From NCBI GenBank assembly GCA_946646575.1, contig CAMPCR010000042.1:1-7866 (forward strand): a DNA stretch of 7,866 nucleotides, written 5' to 3'. A program made the translations under genes and the position numbers. The notes under the pieces were generated by a model. It saw nothing but the letters and a program-made list of their open reading frames with translations, searched no databases and was not told the origin of the DNA. Positions 1-6,362 of this stretch are shown piece by piece (within the stretch, counting starts at the first letter, position 1; every line of letters starts with the position of its first letter). Source of the stretch: UBA3222 sp002363035. GTDB lineage: Bacteria; Verrucomicrobiota; Verrucomicrobiia; Opitutales; UBA9783.

Positions 1-593
1 GTGATATCGGTTTGGTTTATGATATAGACCTCGGTGATAAGTTGTTGGCAGGAAATGATGCCTTGGAGTTTTATGAGGATCAAATTGCGGATGTGAAATG
101 TGGTTTTTCTTGTGGCAAAGTTTATTTCCATACGGGTTTTTTGTTGATGAATTTGAAAAAGATGCGGGAATGGCATTTTTTTGAAAAGGCGGTTGAAATA
201 GTGAGAAGTGCCCCTTCGTTTATCTGTCCAGATCAGGGGGTTTTGTACTTATTGCTGGAGGATTGCCATTGGAAGGTTTTAAATTATTCTTTTTTCTATT
301 GTCTAATGTTTAATCATGATACTATCTACCCAGCGGTTTGTTATCATTGTTCTTTTAAACCGTGGTTGTTCCCAGAGGTACTTATGCGTTTTTTGCCTGG
401 GATGTATTGGAATATCGTGCACAAGTATTATAAATATTTGAAGTTTACGCCATGGGCGGATTGCAAAAATAAGTATGTTACTTTGAGAAATACGGTTGAA
501 TATCTTGTAAAATGGTTGTTGCGTCGCAATTGGTTTCGGGATAAGCGTATGGCACCTTTTAGATCGATCATTGAAGAAATTAAGAAAGCATAA
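1..593 (+). CDS. Glycosyltransferase family 8 protein, 5' end outside window
   Basis: This is the C-terminal part of a GT8-type glycosyltransferase, the group that includes LPS galactosyl- and glucosyltransferases acting at the cytoplasmic face of the inner membrane with nucleotide-sugar donors. The frame is open from the left edge, so the TTG at 12 is probably an internal Leu codon. Counting from it, the segment VYDIDLGDKLLA (2-13) matches the stretch that follows the metal-binding DxD motif in GT8 enzymes; the DxD itself would lie upstream of the window. YFHTGFLLMNLKKMR (38-52) is the family's 'YFNSGvlLiNLkkwR' block, CPDQ (72-75) its 'PDQ' block, and YHCSFKPW (111-118) the 'H..g..KPW' block with the metal-ligand His at 112. 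A basic, aromatic-rich tail follows (about 125-193), perhaps for membrane contact. GC is clearly lower than in bamA and lpxD, as is common for transferred surface-glycan genes. The exact sugar cannot be told. Family call confident. Confidence 0.88.
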   Translation, partial: DIGLVYDIDLGDKLLAGNDALEFYEDQIADVKCGFSCGKVYFHTGFLLMNLKKMREWHFFEKAVEIVRSAPSFICPDQGVLYLLLEDCHWKVLNYSFFYCLMFNHDTIYPAVCYHCSFKPWLFPEVLMRFLPGMYWNIVHKYYKYLKFTPWADCKNKYVTLRNTVEYLVKWLLRRNWFRDKRMAPFRSIIEEIKKA

Positions 594-596
594 CTT

Positions 597-1061
597 ATGG
601 CACACGTAAATGTTTTGCTGTTGAAGCAATTAAAAGGGCACGGAGATGAAGGGAAAGTTGTTCGCGTGAAGGCAGGGTTTGCGCGGAACTTTTTGGTTCC
701 GAAAGGGTGGGCGATTCCCGAGTTTCGTGCCAACAAAAAGCAGGTGGAAGCTTTATGTAAGGCGCGGGAAATGCGCGAGGCGAAGGAGTTGGAGGAAGCA
801 AAGGCGCTTGCCGAAAAGATTAAGGCGGTTTCTTTGACGGTTGCGGTCAAAACTGGCGAAGGCGGGAAGTTATTCGGTTCGGTTTCGAATACCGATCTGT
901 TGAAACGTTACGCCGACGAAGGCATTACACTCGATAAAGAATGTCTGCGTTTACCGCAATCGATCAAAACTTTGGGGCACCATACGTTTCATGTGCGTCT
1001 GCATAAAGACGTCGTGTTGGATTTGTCGGTGGAAGTCGTTTCCGAAAATCCGATTGAATAA
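597..1061 (+). CDS. rplI: 50S ribosomal protein L9 (bL9)
   Basis: This is ribosomal protein bL9, which binds 23S rRNA near the base of the L1 stalk and reaches outward on a long helix; loss in other bacteria affects frame maintenance. The protein has 154 residues against the usual 147-150. The N-terminal domain carries the L9 signature at about 14-41 (G..GDEGKVVRVKAGFARNFLVPKGWA). A charged connecting helix spans about 45-77 (KAREMREAKELEEAKALAEK). The C-terminal domain starts with GEGGKLFGSVSNTDL (87-101) and ends in a beta-rich stretch (HVRLHKDVVLDLSVEVV). The ATG lies 3 bp after the glycosyltransferase stop, and the L9 N-terminus MAHVNVLLLK fits the family, so the start is secure despite no good Shine-Dalgarno. 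The usual rpsF-ssb-rpsR genes are not immediately upstream, but dnaB follows directly, which is a common rplI neighbour. Confidence 0.97.
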   Translation: MAHVNVLLLKQLKGHGDEGKVVRVKAGFARNFLVPKGWAIPEFRANKKQVEALCKAREMREAKELEEAKALAEKIKAVSLTVAVKTGEGGKLFGSVSNTDLLKRYADEGITLDKECLRLPQSIKTLGHHTFHVRLHKDVVLDLSVEVVSENPIE

Positions 1062-1075
1062 GTTTCGGTCTTTAA

Positions 1076-2458
1076 ATGTCGAAGAACGTTTTCGAGGCGT
1101 TGTACAAGCCACTGTATAGTGAAGATTATGAGCAGGAGGTGTTGGCGGCGTGCATGTGGGAAGGAGGGCAGGAGTGTGTTCCAGGATGTTTGGAGTTAAA
1201 GCTGTCGTCGCGTTCTTTTTATGTTCCGGCCCATCAGGAAATTTTCAAGGTATGTCTGGAGTTATTTAAGGTGGGGGATCCCGTGAATTTATTTCGCGTC
1301 TGCGAACGGTTGCGGTTTGCCGGGAAGTTAGATGATGTAGGCGGGAAAGCTTATCTGCTTGAGGTTGATCGTAAATTTAAGTTTGCAAACTCTTCTTATA
1401 AAGCCGCTGCGAAAAAAGTCAAAGATCTGGAAATTATTCGCAATTTGGTGATTTTTTTCCGCCAAGGATTGGAGGATGCCTATCACAGTGTCAATGATAT
1501 TGACCAATTTCTCGGGAGTGTAGAACAGAAGGTGTTGGAGATTAACCGCGATCGCGTTGTTGATACCGCGTTGCCGTTTGATAAGCCGAGAGAGCAGGCG
1601 GCAATGGCTATCCAAAATATGATTCAGCACAAGGGCGAAGTGCTTGGGGTTCGAAGCGGTTTTGACGGACTTGATGAAAAGACCGATGGCTTCCATGCCG
1701 GTGAGATGATTGTTTTAGCGGCGCGTCCCTCTATGGGTAAAACCGCTTTTGCATTGAATATCGCCGAAGCCGCTATTTTGAACAAAAATCCGGTTCCGAC
1801 GTTATTTTTCAGTTTAGAAATGAGCGCCAAACAACTGGCGATGCGTATGATTTGCAGTCATGGGCGCATAAGCATGACTAAAATTCGCGGAGGATACGTA
1901 AATGGAGATGAGATAGGACGCGTGGCGGATGAATTCAAATGTGTGCCGTTTTGGATTGATGAATCCTGCAATTTAACCATCCTGGAGATGCGTTCAATAG
2001 CGCGCCGATTATATTCACAACAGAAGCAGAAATTAGGACTGGTAATTATCGATTATTTGCAGTTATTGTCGGGAACAGATCCGAGATTACCGCGCGAGCA
2101 GCAGATCGCGGAAATTTCGCGTGGTATTAAAGGGATGGCAAAGGAGTTGAATATTCCTGTGATTGTACTCAGTCAGTTGAATCGTGAATCGGAAAAGGAA
2201 TACCGGAAACCTCTTTTATCTGATTTACGGGAGTCTGGTTCGATTGAACAGGATGCCGATTTGGTTTTACTCCTTTCGAAAACGAAAGAATCTATTAAAG
2301 CGTCTAAAGATAGTGAGAAAGATCCAGAAGATGAGAAGGAAGAGAAAACTGTGAGTTTAATTATAGGAAAACAAAGAAACGGACCTACAGGAGAAATAGA
2401 TTTGAGGTATTACAAGTCTTGCATGCGATTTGTGTGTTTGAAAAAGACAGATGGATAA
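1076..2458 (+). CDS. dnaB: Replicative DNA helicase DnaB
   Basis: This is the hexameric 5'-3' helicase that unwinds the fork and recruits primase. Its 460 residues match the usual 450-480. The N-terminal helical domain spans about 15-115 (YEQEVLAACMWE, PAHQEIFKVCLEL) and a linker region about 140-190. The RecA-like ATPase domain spans about 190-455, with Walker A ARPSMGKTAF (216-225), SLEMS (246-250), Walker B LVIIDYLQLL (322-331, Asp326), a Gln/Asn sensor in VLSQLNRES (364-372), DLRESGSIEQDAD (383-395) and arginine-finger region KQRNGPTGE (432-440). No intein interrupts these motifs. Between the last two blocks lies a charged stretch rich in Lys, Glu and Asp (about 402-424). The N-terminal motif is diverged from the common 'PhS.eAE.avLG' form. 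The ATG at 1076 gives the expected N-terminus, 14 bp after rplI, with no Shine-Dalgarno. The gene ends 8 bp inside bamA. Confidence 0.97.
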   Translation: MSKNVFEALYKPLYSEDYEQEVLAACMWEGGQECVPGCLELKLSSRSFYVPAHQEIFKVCLELFKVGDPVNLFRVCERLRFAGKLDDVGGKAYLLEVDRKFKFANSSYKAAAKKVKDLEIIRNLVIFFRQGLEDAYHSVNDIDQFLGSVEQKVLEINRDRVVDTALPFDKPREQAAMAIQNMIQHKGEVLGVRSGFDGLDEKTDGFHAGEMIVLAARPSMGKTAFALNIAEAAILNKNPVPTLFFSLEMSAKQLAMRMICSHGRISMTKIRGGYVNGDEIGRVADEFKCVPFWIDESCNLTILEMRSIARRLYSQQKQKLGLVIIDYLQLLSGTDPRLPREQQIAEISRGIKGMAKELNIPVIVLSQLNRESEKEYRKPLLSDLRESGSIEQDADLVLLLSKTKESIKASKDSEKDPEDEKEEKTVSLIIGKQRNGPTGEIDLRYYKSCMRFVCLKKTDG

Positions 2459-5324
2459 TTTTGGTGTGAATTGCAAGTATTGGTGGGTTTGCTTGTTGCC
2501 CATGTGTTGCAATTTTATTGCAATGGCGCAATTGGAGGATTCGAATTTACCTGGTATGGTACAAAAGGCGGTCGGTGCATCTTCGGGTGTTGCAAAGGAA
2601 ACGGTGGTAAATTCGGATGACGATACGGTCACATCTCCATTCTCCGAGGCGGTTACAACGCGAAAAAATGAAATTTCCGATTCTTCGGAGCAAAGTTTGG
2701 GTCTGCGTGAACTTGAGGAGAGGAAGGCTTCCAAATCTTATATTCGGTCGCGAATGCAGTTCCGAAAAGATCTGAAGGAGGCACTCGGTGAGAGCGTTTC
2801 GCCGCTTGAGGAAGTTTCGGAGTCGCCTTTGGTCGATGCGGTTTCGGATAAAAACGGTACAAAAACACGCACCCAAAGGACATTATCGGAAGATCAAAGT
2901 TCAAGTGTAAGCACGGAGACCGTTCCGAGTATTTCGGGAGGAGGTGCACAAAACCGTTCGGAGACGAAGGCAACTGTTTCGGACGACGATAAGAGGGTCG
3001 CGGACAGCCTTCAGCGCGCATTGGCGGAGGATAAGAAGTTTGATTTTTTGGATAGCGGAGCGTGGCGTTTGAGTGCGCTTAAAATAACGCGCAGACAGAC
3101 GGAGAGCGTTTCGGAGGCGTATGTTCGATCGTTGTTGAATTTTAAGGAAGGCGATGCGGTCTCAAAGAGAAACATTCATGCTTCCATTAAGCGATTGTAC
3201 GAAAGCGGTTGGGTGAAGAATTGCGATTGGAGCCTCCGAAAAACGGGCGACGAGACGTTCGATTTGCATTTGACGTTGGATGTGTGTCCGAAAGTTTCCG
3301 GTTTTTATTTTGAAGGCGTTAAGTTTTTTAAAGATAAGGAGTTGATTGCGGAGATGAAGAGTCGCGTGCATCAGCCGCTCAATGAACAGCGGTTGCAGGC
3401 GGATCGCATGCGGTTGCTGGATGTGTACCATGCGAAGGGCTTTTTTGATGCGGAGGTCGAAATTGGGTCGGAACCGAGCCAAGAAGGCTACGAAGAAATT
3501 TGCGTTTTCGTGAAAGAGGGACGGCGGCACAAAATCCGAAGCGTATCGTTTGAGGGCGTGACGGCGTTCAAACAGAGCGAACTGAAGGATTTGTTGCAGA
3601 CGAAATCCTGGAATTTATTTTCGTTTTTTTCGAAATCGGGACGCATCGAAGAGGAAAAATTGCAGGAAGATATCGAAACGTTGCGTAATTTTTACATCAA
3701 TGCCGGATATTTGGACGTAAAAATTGACCGCGACGACGTGATTTTGGAGCGTGCAAAAAAGGCGTGGACGCTTAACGAGGAGCATTGGAATGTCATTTTT
3801 TGCATCGACGAAGGCGAATGTTATCGGATCAACAACACAACCGTTTCTTCCGATCAGCCAAACGACAATGAATTGTTGCGGGCATGGATCGGTTTAAGAG
3901 AGGGCAGCGCGGCGTCGCCCGTTGCGATCGAAAACGCCTGTGAGTTTATTCGCGAATTTTACGGTTGCAAAGGGTATGCCGCTGCGGATGTCCAGGCGAA
4001 ACGCACCTTTGTCGGTGATCATCGGATGGATGTGCATTTTACGGTGCAGCGTGGGCAGTTGTACCGCATTCACTCCATTTATTTGACGGGCAACTCCCAT
4101 ACGAAATCAAAGGTTATTCTTCGGGAGCTGAACATGGCACCCGGGGATATTATGGATTTGGCGCGCATGCGGCGTGCGGAGGCGCGTTTGCAAAATACCG
4201 GCTTTTTTAAATCGGTCGCGCTTATTCCGGAGGATTGCGATCGCCCCGGCGAAAAGGATTTGAAGGTGGCGGTTGAGGAAAACAAAACCGGAAGCATTGC
4301 TTTTACGGGCGGTTTCGATAACGTGAGTAAGTTTAATTTCGGGATTACGTTGAGCCAGAACAATTTCGATTGGCAAAATTCGAAAGATTATTTTCGCGGC
4401 GCGGGGCAGAAGTTCCAAATCGGTACGTCTTTGGGTAAATACACGAAGTCGCTGGAATGGTCGTTTGAAGAGCCGTGGTTGTACGATCGCGAATTGGCTT
4501 TCGGGTTCAGCAACTTTATCTCCGTCAGCAAATTGGACAGTAAATCCTACAAACAGCGGCGCATCGGCGGCGAAGTTTATTTGCGAAAGCGTCTTTTTGA
4601 ACAGGTTATCGGGAAGTTGTATTATCATTTGGAGCATTTCAAATTGACGGGTGTCGACAGAAACAATGAGTCGCAGGCGGTTTTGGATGAACAAGGCGGG
4701 CGTGTGATTTCGAAGATCGGTTTTTTGATGGAACGCGACACGCGCAATCATTTTATTTATCCGACGCGCGGAACCTACTTGTCCTGGGATAACCAGTTCG
4801 CGGGTCTCGGCGGTGCCACAAAGTACTTTCGTACGCGTTTTGGGGCGGCAGGGTGGTATTTAATCTCGCCTAATCACGAACAGGTTTTGATGGTCGGCGG
4901 AAAAGCGGGGTATGTGCGTGGTCTGTTCGGAAAGAATGTTTCGCTGTATGAACGCGAATTTCTCGGCGGTCCCGACGATTTGCGCGGCTTCGACTATCAC
5001 GAAGTGGGTCCGAAAGCGAGGGATAAAGTTGAAACCAACCTCGGCGGTCAGATGTTTTGGTTCGCAAAAACGGAGTATTCGATTAAACTGCACGATATTT
5101 TTCGCGTGGTCGGTTTTTGCGACGTCGGTGCTTTGTATAAGGCGAGTAACGAAAAATACCACCTTCCGAAATCGGGCGGCTTGAATGCCGATGCGGGTTT
5201 CGGGTTTCGAATTCATATTTTGGGGACGCCGTTGCGATTGGATTTTGCTTTTCCTTTGCGGACGGATCCGTATAATAAGAAGAGCGCACCGCACATCGCC
5301 TATTCGTTCGGTACGTCGTTTTAA
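2451..5324 (+). CDS. bamA: Outer membrane protein assembly factor BamA (Omp85 family)
   Basis: This is the central Omp85 subunit of the BAM complex, which folds beta-barrel proteins into the outer membrane. Of 957 residues (E. coli BamA has 810), 1-26 look like a signal peptide (hydrophobic core WWVCLLPMCCNFIAMA, cleavage probably AMA|Q). Residues 27 to about 204 form an acidic Ser/Thr/Glu-rich extension. Five POTRA-like units follow: about 205-280, 281-357, 358-455, 456-535 and 536-613; the third contains a longer loop. The barrel runs from about 614 to 957, with RDTRNHFIYPTRGTYLS (762-778), the conserved loop 6 motif LRGF (844-847) in GGPDDLRGFDYHEVGP, and a terminal Phe (YSFGTSF) as the beta-signal. 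The ATG at 2451 overlaps the dnaB end by 8 bp and puts the signal peptide at the N-terminus; the preceding GAAAAAGA is only weakly Shine-Dalgarno-like. ompH follows after 6 bp, the classic order. Confidence 0.95.
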   Translation: MDNFGVNCKYWWVCLLPMCCNFIAMAQLEDSNLPGMVQKAVGASSGVAKETVVNSDDDTVTSPFSEAVTTRKNEISDSSEQSLGLRELEERKASKSYIRSRMQFRKDLKEALGESVSPLEEVSESPLVDAVSDKNGTKTRTQRTLSEDQSSSVSTETVPSISGGGAQNRSETKATVSDDDKRVADSLQRALAEDKKFDFLDSGAWRLSALKITRRQTESVSEAYVRSLLNFKEGDAVSKRNIHASIKRLYESGWVKNCDWSLRKTGDETFDLHLTLDVCPKVSGFYFEGVKFFKDKELIAEMKSRVHQPLNEQRLQADRMRLLDVYHAKGFFDAEVEIGSEPSQEGYEEICVFVKEGRRHKIRSVSFEGVTAFKQSELKDLLQTKSWNLFSFFSKSGRIEEEKLQEDIETLRNFYINAGYLDVKIDRDDVILERAKKAWTLNEEHWNVIFCIDEGECYRINNTTVSSDQPNDNELLRAWIGLREGSAASPVAIENACEFIREFYGCKGYAAADVQAKRTFVGDHRMDVHFTVQRGQLYRIHSIYLTGNSHTKSKVILRELNMAPGDIMDLARMRRAEARLQNTGFFKSVALIPEDCDRPGEKDLKVAVEENKTGSIAFTGGFDNVSKFNFGITLSQNNFDWQNSKDYFRGAGQKFQIGTSLGKYTKSLEWSFEEPWLYDRELAFGFSNFISVSKLDSKSYKQRRIGGEVYLRKRLFEQVIGKLYYHLEHFKLTGVDRNNESQAVLDEQGGRVISKIGFLMERDTRNHFIYPTRGTYLSWDNQFAGLGGATKYFRTRFGAAGWYLISPNHEQVLMVGGKAGYVRGLFGKNVSLYEREFLGGPDDLRGFDYHEVGPKARDKVETNLGGQMFWFAKTEYSIKLHDIFRVVGFCDVGALYKASNEKYHLPKSGGLNADAGFGFRIHILGTPLRLDFAFPLRTDPYNKKSAPHIAYSFGTSF

Positions 5325-5330
5325 TTTTCT

Positions 5331-6011
5331 ATGGAAAGTTCACTGTTGAGAACATTAAGTTTCGGCTTCGGGATGATGTCCTGCGTTTGTTTGTCTGCCG
5401 CCGAAAAAAAAGCCGTTGTTCCGTCGGACGGTTCGCGGGCGCGTGTCACGACGCAAGGAAAAGCGTTTGCGGTGGTGGATCTCGCCGAGGTTTATGGCGA
5501 ATTTTATCCGGCGAAAGCAGCGCAGGAGAATTTTCGTTTATTGGCGCAACAGGCGGAAAGCGAGTTGGAAAAAATGATGAACGAAGGGAAGCCTTTGTTC
5601 GAAGAGCGCGATACGTTGATGAAGAAGCTGGATGCGCCCGCTTTGAGCGAAGATGCCCGAAAGAAGTTGGAGGAACAATTGTCGGAGGTTGTTGCGAAAA
5701 TTCGTCAAAAAGGCGAAGCAATCGGTCAATTCCAACAGGAGAAAGAGATGAAGCTCAACGAGCATCGGCAAACGGTTTTGGCGGAACATTTTAAAGAGAT
5801 TAACCTCGATATGGAGCGGATGGCGAAGGAAAGGAATTTGGAGTGCATTTTAAACAAAACGGCGGTTTTGTATGCGGATTCCGCTCTGGATTTGACGGCG
5901 GATGCCGTTCGCGAGGTCAACAAGCCTTATCAAAAGGAAATAAAGGAAGCGGAGAAAAAAGTGGCGGAAGCAAAGGCGAAGGCGAAGGAAGCAGAAGCGG
6001 GCAAGAGGTAG
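5331..6011 (+). CDS. OmpH/Skp family periplasmic chaperone
   Basis: This is a Skp/OmpH-type chaperone expected to hold unfolded outer-membrane proteins in the periplasm and hand them to BamA, which is encoded just upstream with a 6-bp gap. Its 226 residues exceed the E. coli Skp length of about 160. Residues 1-24 look like a signal peptide (basic Arg7, hydrophobic stretch to CLSAA, cleavage near SA|A or AA|E). The OmpH core begins with a beta strand KAFAVVDLAEVY (44-55). Two long charged helices follow (about 60-165; many Glu, Lys, Gln), forming the tentacle-like coiled coil. The core closes with ILNKTAVLYADSALDLTADAVREVN (173-197 region), matching the family's 'alDlTdevl..lN' end. A Lys/Glu/Ala-rich tail spans about 200-226. 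The ATG at 5331 was chosen because it gives a complete signal peptide; in-frame ATGs at codons 15-16 would destroy it. No Shine-Dalgarno is visible. Confidence 0.92.
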   Translation: MESSLLRTLSFGFGMMSCVCLSAAEKKAVVPSDGSRARVTTQGKAFAVVDLAEVYGEFYPAKAAQENFRLLAQQAESELEKMMNEGKPLFEERDTLMKKLDAPALSEDARKKLEEQLSEVVAKIRQKGEAIGQFQQEKEMKLNEHRQTVLAEHFKEINLDMERMAKERNLECILNKTAVLYADSALDLTADAVREVNKPYQKEIKEAEKKVAEAKAKAKEAEAGKR

Positions 6012-6080
6012 TCGTATTTTACGCCTTTTTTCGAGAAAAGCGGTGAGTTTGTAAAAAGGGCGGAGTGCAGAGGTAGTCGT
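6004..6080. repeat. 12-bp direct repeat spanning the ompH stop codon
   Basis: AGAGGTAGTCGT occurs at 6004-6015, where it contains the ompH TAG stop (6009-6011), and again at 6069-6080. The copies start 65 bp apart and both follow a GCA or GCAA. This may be a small local duplication of the ompH 3' end. The match is exact; its meaning is inferred. Confidence 0.5.
6022..6062. repeat. Inverted repeat downstream of ompH
   Basis: CGCCTTTTTT (6022-6031) can pair with AAAAAGGGCG (6053-6062) as a 10-bp stem with one G-U pair and a 21-nt loop. A competing short hairpin, CTTTT (6025-6029) with AAAAG (6036-6040), uses the same left arm. No T-run follows the stem on the + strand, so it is not a standard intrinsic terminator, though it could slow decay or end the ompH transcript weakly. 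Confidence 0.35.
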
Positions 6081-6109
6081 TTGACTTGTGGATGTGCTTT
6101 GGCTTTATT
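6081..6109 (+). promoter_or_regulatory. Candidate sigma70-type promoter
   Basis: TTGACT (6081-6086) matches the -35 consensus in 5 of 6 positions, and TTTATT (6104-6109) matches the -10 in 4 of 6, with a 17-bp spacer. It sits directly after the second copy of the 12-bp repeat and could drive the small open frame at 6180 and lpxD. It is a prediction from consensus alone. Confidence 0.3.
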
Positions 6110-6179
6110 CACGAAAACGCGGTTGTGATATCGTTGTGAAAGCGGGATAGTGATTGTCGAGTCGTGTGTCGGCGGATTC

Positions 6180-6308
6180 ATGGCTTATCAGGTTCACGAA
6201 CACGTCGGTGACTTAGAGTACGGGGGGCACCTGCTGAAAATTGCGGATTTTGCGGAAGCTGTTTTTGCTTTTGGAACGGGAGTAAATTTGAAACGTTGCG
6301 CGGTTTGA
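6180..6308 (+). CDS. Candidate 42-residue small protein, unrecognised
   Basis: An ATG opens a 42-codon frame beginning MAYQVHEHVGDLEYGG and ending with NLKRCAV before TGA, 54 bp ahead of lpxD. The frame is open further upstream to 6129, with a possible GTG start at 6150. The composition is protein-like, with a hydrophobic middle (KIADFAEAVFAFGTGV), but it does not look like a clear membrane helix and I recognise no family. GGCGGA three bases before the ATG is at best a weak ribosome site. An open frame of this length can arise by chance at this GC content, so this is a candidate only; it could also be the remnant of a larger gene. Confidence 0.2.
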   Translation: MAYQVHEHVGDLEYGGHLLKIADFAEAVFAFGTGVNLKRCAV

Positions 6309-6324
6309 TGTTTTTGGGTAGAAT
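6296..6324 (+). promoter_or_regulatory. Candidate lpxD promoter
   Basis: TAGAAT (6319-6324) matches the -10 consensus in 5 of 6 positions, and TTGCGC (6296-6301) gives a weak -35 (3 of 6) at a 17-bp spacing. Transcription would start near 6331, leaving a leader of about 30 nt before the lpxD ATG. This fits the isolated position of lpxD. Nearby TTGAAA (6288-6293) is a better -35 by sequence, but its 25-bp spacing is too long. Confidence 0.35.
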
Positions 6325-6362
6325 TTTAAGAAAGCGGTACGGAGAGAATTGAAAGAACCTGA

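Larger units (their letters stand above)
6012..6362. other. 351-bp intergenic region between ompH and lpxD
   Basis: No confidently assignable gene lies here. The stretch holds the second copy of the 12-bp repeat, the inverted repeat after ompH, two candidate promoters and a small open frame at 6180-6308. I looked for tRNA-like and other structured RNA motifs by eye and recognised none. It breaks what is otherwise the usual close ompH-lpxD spacing, so lpxD is probably transcribed separately, at least in part. Confidence 0.6.

Noticed and set aside
496..513. TTGAAT and TAAAAT inside the glycosyltransferase as a promoter pair
   Set aside because: The spacer is only 6 bp. The alternative TTGAGA at 483-488 needs 19 bp, so it is mentioned only as a weak possibility.
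428..850. 140-codon minus-strand frame across the glycosyltransferase/rplI junction
   Set aside because: Both + strand genes are well supported by conserved motifs, and the minus product is low-complexity Ser/Phe/Ala-rich sequence without family features.
4107..4751. 214-codon minus-strand frame opposite bamA
   Set aside because: The + strand encodes clear POTRA5 and barrel sequence here; the antisense product has no recognisable domain.
5387..5794. 135-codon + strand frame overlapping ompH in another frame
   Set aside because: The product is rich in Gly, Arg and Glu, as expected from reading the charged coiled-coil gene out of frame; the OmpH frame has a signal peptide and the family core.
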